Origin: a virus
Virus record (IMG/VR): IMGVR_UViG_3300007509_000020
Coordinates: 1 to 38,468 of that record
Length of the DNA stretch: 38,468 bases
Strand: one strand, 5' to 3'
A program made the translations under genes and the position numbers. Below, piece after piece: positions 17,488 to 27,621 of the stretch; positions within the stretch are counted from its first letter, which is position 1, and every line of letters starts with the position of its first letter. The notes below the pieces were generated by a model. The model made no database searches. It saw only the letters and a list, made by a program, of their open reading frames with translations, and was not told the DNA's origin.

Positions 17488-20400
17488 ATGGCATTAAATT
17501 TAAACGCATCACCATATTACGACGATTTTAGCGACTATAAGAACTTTCATAGAGTTCTTTTTAAGCCTGGTGTTGCAGTACAAGCAAGAGAACTTACACA
17601 ACTACAATCAATTTTACAAGACCAGTTAGACAAAGGTTTTGGATTTATGATTCAAGACGGTGCAGTAGTTGCTGGGTGTGCCGAACAAATACTAGAAAGA
17701 CATTGGGTTAAAATTAAAGACACAGACGCCTCCTCGGCTGCTGTTGATAATTCTACATTAGCAAACTATGTAGGGGACACACTAACAGGTGGCACTTCTG
17801 GTTTAACAGCAGTTATAGCACATACAGAACAAGGAACTGAAAGCGGAGCACCTGTAACAAAACAATTATATTTTAATTATAATACATCATCTACTACTTA
17901 TGACCATTTTACAACAGGCGAAACTCTAACAGTAACGTCAACAGATTCCTCAAGAAATGGTGATACATTCATTGTTCACACAGGAACAACAACAAACGAA
18001 CAAGCCAAATACTTTGGTAAAACACATGAAATAATTTTAGAGCCAGGCATTATTTATGCAAGAGGCCATTTTATTAGAACAACAAGAATTCATAACTTAA
18101 TGGATAGATGGTCTAAGTATAATGAAAAATTAGTTGGTTTCCAATTATATGAAGCAGCCCAGACATCGGCAATAGATACAAGTTTACTAGATCCTGCACA
18201 AGGGTCTTATAACTATAACGCTCCTGGAGCAGATAGAATGCTCCTTATGGCTACTTTAAGATCTTTCCATCCAGATATACCTAAACCTGATGATTGGTAT
18301 TTGTATTTAAGAATTCAAGATGGTGGAATTATTAGAAATAAAGTTAAAGATAATCCACTCTCAGGTGTAGGACAAGTTTTAGCAAACAGAACTTACGACG
18401 AATCAGGTAATTATACAGTACATGGAATGACAGTAGATGTTAGAGAACATTTACAAAACGCAGCTAATACCAATGGTGGTGTTTACACAGCAGCTAAAAG
18501 CGGAAATAGAGAAGGACTTGTATTAGGAATTGCACCAGGTAAATCTTACGTTGGTGGTTTTAAACGAACATTACAATCAACCAAGCGTCTAGTTATAAGA
18601 AAACCTGAAGGTGTAGTAACTAAAGATGGTATGCCAATATCAACTTCTTTTGGTAATTACACAGAAATAAGTCGTGTATCAGGATTTTGGGATATAGATG
18701 GTGGCGGAACAATAGATTTATATGACACAGTACAAGACGGAGCAGCATCAGCAGCAGGAACAAAAATAGGAACAGCAAAAGCTAGACATATTGTTTATAA
18801 AAGTGGAACAGCAGGAGCAAATGCTGCAGTATATAAATTATATTTGTATGATATCCATTTAGTTAGTGGTGAATTTGGTGACGTCAAAGGCGTAAGATAT
18901 GAAAACACCGCAGCAGATGGTATAGCTAATACAGTATTAACAAGTTCAAAAGCAACAATTAAAGAAGCATCAGCAAATAAAATGTTGTTTGCCATGCCTT
19001 ACAATCATATTAAAACATTAAAGGCAGCAGCTGGCGGAACATATGACACCACGTATCAATATACAAAAGAATTTGATGTTACATTAAATGCATCAGGAGC
19101 TTATGTAGACCTGACACTAACAGGCGACGAAACTTTCCCTTACGATACATCAAACACAGAATTAACAGACACTATTAAATCAGCCAATATTATAGCAATT
19201 GCACAAGATGGTTTTGATTTAACAACAGGAAATAACAGAACAGCAGGACAGTACATTGACCTAACCTCTAGTAACTCTAACGCATCAGTTAAGTGTTCTT
19301 CATCTACATCAATGAGGATTGATTTAGGAACAACAGTAACAACAGCAGGCGGACAGAGTGATAAAGTTAGAGTTTATGTGAATGTATTAAAAACAGACAC
19401 AACACCTGTAGCAAAAGCATTAGTACAAAATGTTTACATTAAAGTAGATACAAACTCAAACGCTAATGGCTCAACAGGAGAAATGAATTTAGGAGTTTCA
19501 GATGGTTACAAACTTGAAGGAGTTTGGGCAAGCTCATCTGCTTACTCGGTAGCAGCAGCAGACGAAGTTACAGATCAATTTAGATTTGATAATGGACAAA
19601 GAGATAACTATTATGGCCATGCCAAGATATTTAAGAAGTCTACAGCAACAGTAAATCTAGCAACAAACAGATATGTGGTTGTTAAGTTTTCATACTTTAC
19701 ACATACAGTTGCATCTGGTGGCGGAACTTTTATGTGTTTAGATAGTTATCCAGTAGACGATACTACTACACCAGCAGCCAATACAATAAGAACAGAAGAA
19801 CTACCAATTTACAGATCAAGTGTAATAGGAGATTATGATTTAAGAAATACTATTGACTTCCGTCCAAGGATGACAGACACAGCAACACCTAATGCTACAT
19901 TAGGATCAGCTCCTATAAATCCAGACGCTTTAGAAGAAATTGATAGACCAGGAAATGGAATTACATTCCCGGTACCAGTTAAAACATTTACAACAGACTT
20001 TTCATATTGGCAGGGCAAAAAATTAAGAGTAATATGTGACTTTGATGGTAAAATTAGACAAGTAGAGGGAGCATACGCAGACGATCCTATACTACCGGTA
20101 GAGCCTGAGAAATCCATGACCCTGGCCACTATTAACTTACCACCTTATCCTTGTTTAGGAACAACAGCGGCCAAGTTAGTAGGAAGATCAGACTTAGGTG
20201 CTACAGTACATCAAGTGGCATACAAACGTTTTACAATGCAAGATATTAGTACGTTAGAAACTCGTATTAAAAACTTAGAGTATTACGCTTCACTAAATTT
20301 ATTAGAAACATACGCAAAAGACCAAACAATTACAAATGCATCAGGCACAGACAGATTTAAAAATGGCATCTTAGTAGATCCATTTACAGGACATAATGTA

Positions 20401-23400
20401 GGAGCAGTATTAGATCCGGATTATAAAATATCAATTGATCCGGTTAAGAAACATGCAAGACCGTTTTTCTCAATGGAAAATATATCATTAAGAACATTTA
20501 CTGATATAGGAGCGGCTAATTCAACGGCTACATTAGCACAAACAGGTAGAACAATTTCACTACCGTATGACATTGTAGAATTTAGATCACAGCAAGAAGC
20601 TTCACAAATAGAGAATTTAGCAAAAGAATTAACGTTCCACTATGTTGGGGATATGGTTTTAACACCAAACCTAGATAACTTTGTGGCAACAGATGTCCAA
20701 CCAGCAGTTACTAAAAACTTTGATGGTAACTACGATGCATGGGAGAACATGTCAAACGCATGGGGCACGCAATGGGGCGCCTGGGAAAACAGCGGAGCAG
20801 CTAACGTAGTATCGACGGTATCACAAGAGTTAAATACGCATGGAACAAACAATAGTGGAGAAGGAACAAGCAATAGCTCACTATTTACAACGACAACAAC
20901 AGCACAATCACAAACAAGAACAGGCGTAGGTATAGATATAAGCGCTTCAACTCAGACACAGAGTTTAGGTGAAAGTGTAGTAGATGTATCTTTTAGTCCA
21001 TTTATGAGAGAAGTAAATGTTGTATTTAATTGTATAAGATTAAAACCAAACACAGTAGTTTATCCATTCTTTGATGGAGAAGATGTATCAGCACACGTTA
21101 CAAACTCAGCAGGAACATTGGGTGGAACAATAACAACAGATGCAAATGGCACATGCTTTGGACAATTTTTAATTCCTTCAGGACAATTTAAAACAGGTGT
21201 CAAGGTATTTAAATTAACAGACGATGTAAATAACAACGATGCATTAGCAAGAACAACTTCAACTGCTAATTATGAATCTTCAGGATTAAGACAAAAAACA
21301 CAAGACACAATACTTGCTCTTAAAACAGCAAACGTAACACCGACATATCACTCAGGAGATAGAGTGATGACAGATACAAGTGTTGAAATTTCAATAGGAG
21401 CAGGCACACCGTTGCCCCCTCCTCCAGCACCTGTTATTATACACGAAATTACAAACGTCGTAGGAGCACCAGGACCCACAGGAGAGCCTGGACCGGTAGG
21501 ACAAACAGGCGACGCTGGCCCACCAGGCCCACCTGGTTCTCCAGGAACCCCTGCAGAAGCAGTAGACTTATCAGACTGGCAAGCCCAGACAGATGCAGCT
21601 GTTGCAGCCGGATTAGCATCTGTTGAACAACTTATAGAAGACGTTGCTAATATGCCTCCAGGCCCACCCGGACCAACAGGCCCACCTGGACCAACAGGAT
21701 TGCCAGGATTACCAGGCCCAACAGGAGCAGAAGGCCCACCAGGAGCTCCTCATGTAATAGAAACTGTAATTACTACTATCCCGGATATCACAGTAGTACC
21801 GGCATTCGAGCCTGTAGAAGTTATGCCAGACATGACTTGTCTAGCACCCACAAATGAGCCTGTAGGCGTTACTTGGAATACGGGAGTAACAGATGGCCAA
21901 TTGGATTTTATGGAAGAGTTAGATATCTCTTTGGCCATGAATGGAGGTGGTGGGTATAATCCATGGGTTGATCCACTAGCACAAACATTTACAGTCCACG
22001 GAGTCCCTGGCGGAGTATTTATTTCAGACGTCGAGATTTACTTTAAAACAAAAGGAACCAATGGTGTTACAATGGAACTTAGAGAAGTGGTTAATGGAGT
22101 ACCCGGACCTAGAACCATTCCTAATGGAATAAAATATTTACCAGCAGCACAAATTAATTTATCATCAACATCAGGTGGAACTACAACATATACTCCAACT
22201 GTATTTAGTTTCCCAGATCCTGTTTACTTAAAAAATAATACAGAATATTGTTTTGTTCCAAAACCAGAGAACGACGACAAAGGATTTGAGATTTGGATAG
22301 CACAATTAGGTGAAAACCAATACGGAACAACAACAAGAATTTCAAAACAACCTGCAGCAGGCATGATGTTCAGCTCAGCTAACGATAGAACATGGAGCCC
22401 ACATCAAAACAAAGACATAATGTTTAAAATAAGGAGATGTAGGTTTAAGAAGGATCAAGCATATTCAGGACACTTAATAACTGAACCCATTGATTGGTTA
22501 AACTTTACAGATACAAGTTGGTCTTTTGCTGCTAAAAAATTCAGTCCAGGTAAAAACCTAGTTGGATTTACACCTACAATTACAGCAGGTGGATCGGGTT
22601 ATAGCTCAGCACCAGCTGTTACAGTTACAAACACAGGCACAGGCGGAACAGGATTAGCATTAACAGCAGTAATTTCAGGAGGAGCAGTAACAGGATTAAC
22701 AGTTACAAACCCAGGATCGGGTTATAATATTGCACCAACAATAACAATAGCTGCCGGAACAACAACAGCTACAGCAACATTAAGACTTAATAAAGGTAGA
22801 GTAGACTTTTGGGATAACTTATACAACTATGCCCACACAGTTCTTAAATCTGGACATTTTACAGTAGGAGATGTTGTTGGTAACGCAGACGGTTATGCAA
22901 CAATAAGTGGGTTTACAGATAAAGTAGTTAATGATATAGCACCTAACTTTGGCATATTACAACCAGGAGAAGGAACAACAGCTACTTGCAAACTAGCATT
23001 AACAGATACAGGAGCAGGGTCAGCCAATACAACTTCATACCAAGACGTAGATTTTGGAACAACACATACACTAGCAAAAGAGAAAACAATTTACAGTAGA
23101 ACAAATGAAGTAGTCAACTATTCGACTACACAGACAGCAAGAGCTAAGATAACATTCTCTACATTTAATGATAACGTTTCTCCAATTATTGAGATAGATC
23201 AAGCAGACTTGTTATGTATTAAAAACGAAGTCAACAATACAGCTACAGGAGAAGATGGTAGAGTAGGAGGCTCAGCATCATCTAGATATATTTCTAGACG
23301 TGTTGTATTAGAAGAAGGTATGGACGCAGAAGATTTACAGGTTTATTTAGAAGCAGCAATTCCAAACACAGGAAGCATTAAAGTTTATGGTAAATTCCAA

Positions 23401-23913
23401 AACGCAGCAGATCCTGGAAACTTCCAAGAAGATTTAAATTGGACAGAACTAACAGCTAATACTTCACCAGCAGAACAGACAGAAGGATTTGCAGAATATA
23501 GTTATTCAATACCTGCACGTGGTTCAAACGCAGCAGGAACTAACGCATCTACAAGTATTTTTGAATATGTACTAAGTTCTGTTACAGCAATTTCAGTTGG
23601 TACAGCAGGAAGTGGATATTCAACAGCCACCGTAACAATATCTGGCGGTGGTGGTTTTGGAGCAACAGCAAAAGCAGAGATTAGTAGTGGAACAATCAGT
23701 GGAATTAAAGTTACTAACCCTGGAAGAGGATATACATCCGCTCCCACGGTTACTATAACAGGAGATGGCTCTTCAGCAGCAGCCACATCAACGATAGGAA
23801 ACATTACACACACAGGATATAAGACTTTTGCAGTTAAGATTGTGCCACTTTCAACAGATACCACTAAGGTTCCTAAGTTTAAGGACTTACGAGCCATAGC
23901 ATTACAGGTTTAA
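17488..23913 (+). CDS. Giant virion protein (DUF4815-type, gp10 position) with collagen-like blocks
   Basis: This 2141-residue protein begins with the DUF4815-like signature [40 protein letters not shown], seen in very large virion proteins of T4-like marine phages. Residues about 830-1260 form the conserved central part ([30 protein letters not shown]). Two Gly-Pro-rich collagen-like blocks lie at about 1326-1354 and 1389-1420, separated by a helical segment ([20 protein letters not shown]) that could trimerise. A beta-rich region follows ([20 protein letters not shown], about 1492), then two Gly/Tyr repeat modules (about 1694-1767, 2030-2104). Its place after gp8 corresponds to T4 gp9/gp10 (fibre attachment and wedge pin). 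It probably forms a trimeric baseplate appendage carrying receptor-binding modules. Function is inferred. Confidence 0.85.
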   Translation: MALNLNASPYYDDFSDYKNFHRVLFKPGVAVQARELTQLQSILQDQLDKGFGFMIQDGAVVAGCAEQILERHWVKIKDTDASSAAVDNSTLANYVGDTLTGGTSGLTAVIAHTEQGTESGAPVTKQLYFNYNTSSTTYDHFTTGETLTVTSTDSSRNGDTFIVHTGTTTNEQAKYFGKTHEIILEPGIIYARGHFIRTTRIHNLMDRWSKYNEKLVGFQLYEAAQTSAIDTSLLDPAQGSYNYNAPGADRMLLMATLRSFHPDIPKPDDWYLYLRIQDGGIIRNKVKDNPLSGVGQVLANRTYDESGNYTVHGMTVDVREHLQNAANTNGGVYTAAKSGNREGLVLGIAPGKSYVGGFKRTLQSTKRLVIRKPEGVVTKDGMPISTSFGNYTEISRVSGFWDIDGGGTIDLYDTVQDGAASAAGTKIGTAKARHIVYKSGTAGANAAVYKLYLYDIHLVSGEFGDVKGVRYENTAADGIANTVLTSSKATIKEASANKMLFAMPYNHIKTLKAAAGGTYDTTYQYTKEFDVTLNASGAYVDLTLTGDETFPYDTSNTELTDTIKSANIIAIAQDGFDLTTGNNRTAGQYIDLTSSNSNASVKCSSSTSMRIDLGTTVTTAGGQSDKVRVYVNVLKTDTTPVAKALVQNVYIKVDTNSNANGSTGEMNLGVSDGYKLEGVWASSSAYSVAAADEVTDQFRFDNGQRDNYYGHAKIFKKSTATVNLATNRYVVVKFSYFTHTVASGGGTFMCLDSYPVDDTTTPAANTIRTEELPIYRSSVIGDYDLRNTIDFRPRMTDTATPNATLGSAPINPDALEEIDRPGNGITFPVPVKTFTTDFSYWQGKKLRVICDFDGKIRQVEGAYADDPILPVEPEKSMTLATINLPPYPCLGTTAAKLVGRSDLGATVHQVAYKRFTMQDISTLETRIKNLEYYASLNLLETYAKDQTITNASGTDRFKNGILVDPFTGHNVGAVLDPDYKISIDPVKKHARPFFSMENISLRTFTDIGAANSTATLAQTGRTISLPYDIVEFRSQQEASQIENLAKELTFHYVGDMVLTPNLDNFVATDVQPAVTKNFDGNYDAWENMSNAWGTQWGAWENSGAANVVSTVSQELNTHGTNNSGEGTSNSSLFTTTTTAQSQTRTGVGIDISASTQTQSLGESVVDVSFSPFMREVNVVFNCIRLKPNTVVYPFFDGEDVSAHVTNSAGTLGGTITTDANGTCFGQFLIPSGQFKTGVKVFKLTDDVNNNDALARTTSTANYESSGLRQKTQDTILALKTANVTPTYHSGDRVMTDTSVEISIGAGTPLPPPPAPVIIHEITNVVGAPGPTGEPGPVGQTGDAGPPGPPGSPGTPAEAVDLSDWQAQTDAAVAAGLASVEQLIEDVANMPPGPPGPTGPPGPTGLPGLPGPTGAEGPPGAPHVIETVITTIPDITVVPAFEPVEVMPDMTCLAPTNEPVGVTWNTGVTDGQLDFMEELDISLAMNGGGGYNPWVDPLAQTFTVHGVPGGVFISDVEIYFKTKGTNGVTMELREVVNGVPGPRTIPNGIKYLPAAQINLSSTSGGTTTYTPTVFSFPDPVYLKNNTEYCFVPKPENDDKGFEIWIAQLGENQYGTTTRISKQPAAGMMFSSANDRTWSPHQNKDIMFKIRRCRFKKDQAYSGHLITEPIDWLNFTDTSWSFAAKKFSPGKNLVGFTPTITAGGSGYSSAPAVTVTNTGTGGTGLALTAVISGGAVTGLTVTNPGSGYNIAPTITIAAGTTTATATLRLNKGRVDFWDNLYNYAHTVLKSGHFTVGDVVGNADGYATISGFTDKVVNDIAPNFGILQPGEGTTATCKLALTDTGAGSANTTSYQDVDFGTTHTLAKEKTIYSRTNEVVNYSTTQTARAKITFSTFNDNVSPIIEIDQADLLCIKNEVNNTATGEDGRVGGSASSRYISRRVVLEEGMDAEDLQVYLEAAIPNTGSIKVYGKFQNAADPGNFQEDLNWTELTANTSPAEQTEGFAEYSYSIPARGSNAAGTNASTSIFEYVLSSVTAISVGTAGSGYSTATVTISGGGGFGATAKAEISSGTISGIKVTNPGRGYTSAPTVTITGDGSSAAATSTIGNITHTGYKTFAVKIVPLSTDTTKVPKFKDLRAIALQV
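21463..21549 (+). repeat. Collagen-like block 1 in the giant protein
   Basis: Encodes a run of G-x-y triplets with [20 protein letters not shown] as its core, about nine or ten triplets. Such repeats in phage tail proteins are known to fold as triple helices. Confidence 0.85.
21652..21747 (+). repeat. Collagen-like block 2 in the giant protein
   Basis: Encodes [20 protein letters not shown] followed by [12 protein letters not shown], about ten G-x-y triplets with many prolines in the y position, the position used by prolyl hydroxylases in collagen. Separated from block 1 by a 35-residue helical linker. Confidence 0.87.
22567..22788 (+). repeat. Gly/Tyr repeat module, giant protein copy 1
   Basis: Two units with cores [20 protein letters not shown] and [16 protein letters not shown], inserted between [15 protein letters not shown] and [13 protein letters not shown]. 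Confidence 0.72.
23575..23800 (+). repeat. Gly/Tyr repeat module, giant protein copy 2
   Basis: Two units with cores [20 protein letters not shown] and [20 protein letters not shown] near the C-terminus of the giant protein. Confidence 0.72.
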
Positions 23914-23914
23914 T

Positions 23915-24145
23915 ATGGCAGAACAAATAAAAGATATTATAAACATAGAAGGCGAGAGAGATCTTGTCAGAGATAAAAATTCTAAGGCAATACTTAGTCG
24001 TAATTATGAAGGACTTAAAGCATACAAAATTCAAAAGAAACAAATGAATCAAATTCTAGAGTATGAAAATGATATAAATACTTTAAAGTCAGAGATTACG
24101 GAAATAAGGGCGACTTTAGAAGTAATAGTCAATAAAATTAAATAG
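23915..24145 (+). CDS. Small coiled-coil protein after the giant gene
   Basis: The 76-residue protein starts MAEQIKDIINIEGERDLVRD, has NSKAILSRNYEGLKAYKIQK in the middle, and ends in a heptad-like coiled coil (ILEYENDINTLKSEITEIRA). The sentence-like N-terminus with KNSKAILS is shared by small proteins found beside baseplate genes of T4-like marine phages, of unknown function. The start follows the giant gene stop by 1 bp. An internal TATAAATA box lies in its coding sequence. Confidence 0.75.
   Translation: MAEQIKDIINIEGERDLVRDKNSKAILSRNYEGLKAYKIQKKQMNQILEYENDINTLKSEITEIRATLEVIVNKIK
24073..24080 (+). promoter_or_regulatory. Possible late promoter TATAAATA inside the 76-aa gene
   Basis: Perfect late box, predicted start near 24086, giving a leader of about 70 nt to the 171-aa fibre-like gene at 24157. 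Confidence 0.5.
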
Positions 24146-24156
24146 GCAGGGATTAA

Positions 24157-24672
24157 ATGAGTACATTAACATTAAGATCAGTAAAAGGTAGTCCGCTTAC
24201 CAATACGGAAGTAGATACTAACTTTACGAATCTTAATACTGACAAATACCAATCAGGCGATAACATATCGGCAGGTACAATCTCGGGTTCTACTGTTACT
24301 ACTACATCAACTTTAACCGTAGGTGGAGGTTCAATACTAAGTACATCGGCGTCAGTTACAGCAGCTGGATCAACTCAAGGTGCAGCAACAGCTCTTACAA
24401 AGACGTATAACATAGTAGCATCAGCATCAGCAGACCAAGGGGTTAAACTTCCAGACGTGGCGGTAGGATTGGAGGCATTCATACTGAATAGCACAGCAGT
24501 CAATATTAAGATCTATCCATATGCAAGCGAAAGCATAGATTCTGAGTCAGCTAATGCAGCTATAAACTTAGGACCTGGACATAGTTTGACATTGGTAGGA
24601 GTATCAGCAACCAAGTGGAACAGGATGAGTCCTGTTGTTATATATAATTCATCAGGAACTAGGGTAAACTAA
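24157..24672 (+). CDS. Tail-fibre-like virion protein (171 aa)
   Basis: Starts MSTLTLRSVKGSPLTNTEVD TNFTNLNTDKYQ, a phage fibre N-terminal motif in which the TNTEVDTNFTNLN helix is typical. A Gly/Ser/Thr-rich stretch (GTISGSTVTTTSTLTVGGGS) follows, then a compact C-terminal domain with TALTKTYNIVASASADQGVK, LPDVAVGLEAFILNSTAVNI and INLGPGHSLTLVGVSATKWN. This C-terminal jelly-roll-like pattern is common in small virion proteins of marine T4-like phages. It is probably a capsid or tail appendage protein. A GCAGGGA Shine-Dalgarno lies just upstream. The next gene starts after 1 bp. Confidence 0.78.
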   Translation: MSTLTLRSVKGSPLTNTEVDTNFTNLNTDKYQSGDNISAGTISGSTVTTTSTLTVGGGSILSTSASVTAAGSTQGAATALTKTYNIVASASADQGVKLPDVAVGLEAFILNSTAVNIKIYPYASESIDSESANAAINLGPGHSLTLVGVSATKWNRMSPVVIYNSSGTRVN

Positions 24673-24673
24673 G

Positions 24674-25903
24674 ATGAGACCACTAAAAATTAAAGCTTCA
24701 GCATATCCAGTTAGTTCAAGTAACTTCCAAGGGTTACAAGAAATGACGGATACTGAAATTGAACAATATTATTCGGCAATAATAACAAAAGATTTCTCAG
24801 ACAATACTGATGGAACAGGTACAGCTGAATTAAACATTACAACAAACGCATCAGGCGCAGGGACAACTATTGGAACTATAACAGATACAAAAAGACAAGA
24901 AGCAATAGGAACTCACCCAGCAACAGGAGCATTAACCACAGTTACTTACACAGGTAAACAGGTTACAGGAGCAGCGTCAGAAAGTATTACTAACAGACCG
25001 GTTGGTTATGAATCTTCAGGAACAGTAGGAATACATGAGTTTACAGATTCAGAATTAGATTCAGATTTAATAGATAAAGTTATAGCAGACATGGTTGCTC
25101 AAGGCAATTATGTAACAGGTCACTATACTCTAGCAGCATCAGCACCAGCTGGTGGAACTTGGACATCCAGATACACAATAACAGATACTCAAGTAGATGA
25201 AACAGAAGCTACTAAATATATTTGGCAAAAAACAACAGCAACAACAGCAGCAGTTGACAATTACAAACCTTGTAAGGTTGATGGCACAAGCATTAAAGAA
25301 ATGTCAGCATCCGAGATGGAACAAATTGTTCCTAACTTTAGAAACAGAATTGTAGAAAACTTTGGAAGTACACAAGGCGTTGGAACATACAAAATACAAT
25401 CAGGCGCACCAAGTGAAACAGGAACTTGGGCTGCACAAGGTGAAACATTTACAGATACAAGACATGCAGTAGCATCAACAGGCTACACAGGAAATTACAC
25501 CGGAAGTTATACAGGCAACTATACAGGAGCTAAAGCGTACTCAGGAGCTTACTCCGGAAGTTATACAGGTAACTATACAGGAACATACACAGGAACCTCA
25601 GCATACTCAGGAGCTTACTCCGGAGCATATACAGGTAACTACGCAGCAGACTACTCAGGTTACGCTGGTACAACTTACACAGGATATTATACAGGTTCTT
25701 ATACAGGGTTTTATACAGGAGCTAAAAACTACTCAGGTACATACTCAGGAGCTTATTCCGGAAGTTATACAGGATACTATACAGGAACCTCAGCATACTC
25801 AGGCACATATTCAGGAACATACACAGGATATTATGCAGGTGACACAATTACAACAACAGAAGAAAACGTGGCCACCTATAAATTATGGTTGAGAACAGCT
25901 TAG
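24674..25903 (+). CDS. Fibre-like protein with triplicated domain and Tyr-Thr/Ser-Gly array
   Basis: The 409-residue protein has two parts. Residues about 17-265 contain three divergent copies of one domain, each opening with an acidic helix: LQEMTDTEIEQYYSAIITKD (about 21), IHEFTDSELDSDLIDKVIAD (about 118) and IKEMSASEMEQIVPNFRNRI (about 209), and each followed by a Gly-Thr beta strand pair such as GTYKIQSGAPSETGTW. Residues about 269-393 are a Y[ST]Gx tetrapeptide array with roughly 25 Y[ST]G units, then a short end TTTEENVATYKLWLRTA. It is probably a fibre; the YTG array is expected to be extended and aromatic, perhaps sugar- or surface-binding, or itself a modification target. No known domain is recognised. 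Confidence 0.82.
   Translation: MRPLKIKASAYPVSSSNFQGLQEMTDTEIEQYYSAIITKDFSDNTDGTGTAELNITTNASGAGTTIGTITDTKRQEAIGTHPATGALTTVTYTGKQVTGAASESITNRPVGYESSGTVGIHEFTDSELDSDLIDKVIADMVAQGNYVTGHYTLAASAPAGGTWTSRYTITDTQVDETEATKYIWQKTTATTAAVDNYKPCKVDGTSIKEMSASEMEQIVPNFRNRIVENFGSTQGVGTYKIQSGAPSETGTWAAQGETFTDTRHAVASTGYTGNYTGSYTGNYTGAKAYSGAYSGSYTGNYTGTYTGTSAYSGAYSGAYTGNYAADYSGYAGTTYTGYYTGSYTGFYTGAKNYSGTYSGAYSGSYTGYYTGTSAYSGTYSGTYTGYYAGDTITTTEENVATYKLWLRTA
25480..25845 (+). repeat. Minisatellite encoding Y[ST]Gx repeats
   Basis: A 12-nt period repeat (variants of TATACAGGA / TACTCAGGA) encodes about 25 Y[ST]G motifs. A higher-order period is visible: blocks beginning AKAYSGAYSGSYTG and AKNYSGTYSGAYSGSYTG are 64 residues apart. 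Third-position differences between units show that the array is old enough to have diverged but keeps its protein pattern. Confidence 0.88.
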
Positions 25904-25911
25904 TATAAATA
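25904..25911 (+). promoter_or_regulatory. Late promoter TATAAATA for the GT-fusion operon
   Basis: Perfect late box starting at the base after the fibre gene stop codon (TAG, 25901-25903). Predicted start near 25917. A GGAG Shine-Dalgarno (25927-25930) sits 5 nt upstream of the ATG at 25936. Confidence 0.85.
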
Positions 25912-25935
25912 AGTTTTATATATTATGGAGATATT

Positions 25936-27621
25936 ATGGCAAAGCCTAAAAAGGTAAAACGCAACGTCAAGTCTAAATTAAAAGTTTTACCACCAGATAA
26001 AGAACCTAAAAAAGAACCTCAATACAAATTTGAAGATCCTTATTGGTCTCATAAAGAGGCCAAACATCTAATCGTTACCTTAGTATATCCTAACGGTAAA
26101 AAAGCAACCGCATCTATCATGGATAATGATGGAAACAATCCAGACTATAAAGCAGTTTTAGAAGAGTTTGGTGAAGAGGGAATAGATAAAAACACAGAAG
26201 AAGGGTTACAAAGAAGAGACGATCATATAAAAAGAAGGTTACAACGTAAAGAGTCCGAAGCAGTTAGGCGCAAACAAGAAATGTTATTCGGAGCTAAACT
26301 TGAAGCTTATGAAATTCCATTAATTAAAAACTCTACGAACAACGAACTGAAAAAGTTAATTCGTAAAGCTAAGTCTCCATTAGAAGTTCAAACACTAGCA
26401 TCTATATTATTAAAAGAAGAATTAGTACGCACAGGACAAATACCAATTTATAAACCTACTGATTTGGATGAGATGTTATTAGATAAAAGTATTGAAGAAC
26501 TGTTTGAAGGCTTAAGAGCAAAACAAAAATTAAGATCGTTATACCAAGAGTTTGAAGGTGTACATGTTGACATATGGTATGACGACTTAGAACATCTAGC
26601 TGGACAACATGTTTGGATAGAAAATAAAGTTTACAAAGTATTAAAAGATCAAGACGAAGGCACAGAGTTTGATTTAGAAAATGCAGAGTTAATTGTAGAA
26701 GATGTTTTGTTGTATGAAGACAGAAACATGACAGATTCTAACTTAAATTACGCAAAAGAATTAAAAGTTGGTGATTTATTCCTTTATAATAATCACTTAT
26801 TTTCTTTACCATTAGAGTTTGAAGGCAGACCAGATGTTAAAAAGGTCTACGTGGTAGAAGAACTTAATAATTTATGGCTTCGTCCAGCTATGGAGATTGT
26901 TGGTACAGACAATTTTCCTGATAATGGATTTGTTATTGTTGCATCATGCCATGAAAGATTTTATCAAGCAGGTATAGATCTTGCAGAGTCTATTAAACTC
27001 TTTTGGCCTGAGGCACATATAACAATTTTCGTATCACATAAAGAATGGATAAAAGAAGAACACTATGAACATGCAGATTGGATAGAGTCTTGGGGAGTAC
27101 CTAATCATATTAGGGCTAAACTTTGGGCTTTATCTTGTACACCATATAGAGGAAAGACATGTTATTTAGATTGTGATATGATCTGTCAGCATGAAGATAT
27201 AGAAAATGTATTTGATCAACTACCAGATGATTTAGATTTACTGTTTACAAAAATAAGACCATACAACGCAAAATTAACTAAATTGTCTAACACAGAAGAA
27301 ATGACAGCACATTGTGGAATGTTTATATACAGAAATAATCCTCAAACACTTCAACTAATGGACTCTTGGTATGGCCATTTCTTATGGCAACAAGATAAAA
27401 ATAATGACATAGGATCTTATCCTCGAGATGCTAGGAGATGGGATACTTTTACAATGTGGAATTTATTAACATATAGTGATCATGGTGTAAGATGGGATGA
27501 AAACTTACATGTCAAATGGAATTTTATAAATGGACACGACCCAAAAGAATTAGAAGGCGAAGATATAGTTTTGTATCATTACACTATTCCTGATCATGAG
27601 ATATATTTAAAATATAAATGA
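25936..27621 (+). CDS. Virion-type N-terminus fused to GT-A-like glycosyltransferase
   Basis: The 561-residue protein has a Lys/Pro-rich start (MAKPKKVKRNVKSKLKVLPP), then HLIVTLVYPNGKKATASIMD NDGNNPDYKAVLEEF (about 45-80), a charged helical region and a middle beta domain (about 210-315). Residues about 322-561 look like a GT-A glycosyltransferase: NGFVIVASCHERFYQAGIDL, then VPNHIRAKLWALSCTPYRGK and CYLDCDMICQ with a D-C-D metal-binding motif near residue 411, then WDTFTMWNLLTYSDHGVRWD. GT-A enzymes transfer sugar from nucleotide sugars with a divalent metal on DxD. The N-terminal part is reminiscent of virion proteins of marine T4-like phages but I cannot name it. It has its own late promoter, directly after the Y[ST]G fibre gene, and overlaps the next gene by 4 nt. 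Confidence 0.8.
   Translation: MAKPKKVKRNVKSKLKVLPPDKEPKKEPQYKFEDPYWSHKEAKHLIVTLVYPNGKKATASIMDNDGNNPDYKAVLEEFGEEGIDKNTEEGLQRRDDHIKRRLQRKESEAVRRKQEMLFGAKLEAYEIPLIKNSTNNELKKLIRKAKSPLEVQTLASILLKEELVRTGQIPIYKPTDLDEMLLDKSIEELFEGLRAKQKLRSLYQEFEGVHVDIWYDDLEHLAGQHVWIENKVYKVLKDQDEGTEFDLENAELIVEDVLLYEDRNMTDSNLNYAKELKVGDLFLYNNHLFSLPLEFEGRPDVKKVYVVEELNNLWLRPAMEIVGTDNFPDNGFVIVASCHERFYQAGIDLAESIKLFWPEAHITIFVSHKEWIKEEHYEHADWIESWGVPNHIRAKLWALSCTPYRGKTCYLDCDMICQHEDIENVFDQLPDDLDLLFTKIRPYNAKLTKLSNTEEMTAHCGMFIYRNNPQTLQLMDSWYGHFLWQQDKNNDIGSYPRDARRWDTFTMWNLLTYSDHGVRWDENLHVKWNFINGHDPKELEGEDIVLYHYTIPDHEIYLKYK

Noticed and set aside
23502-23897. Minus-strand ORF (131 aa) at the end of the giant gene
   Set aside because: Antisense to the Gly/Tyr repeat module; Pro/Val-rich shadow without Shine-Dalgarno.
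25480-25845. CRISPR array
   Set aside because: The short regular repeat is in frame, lacks spacers and encodes Y[ST]G units.
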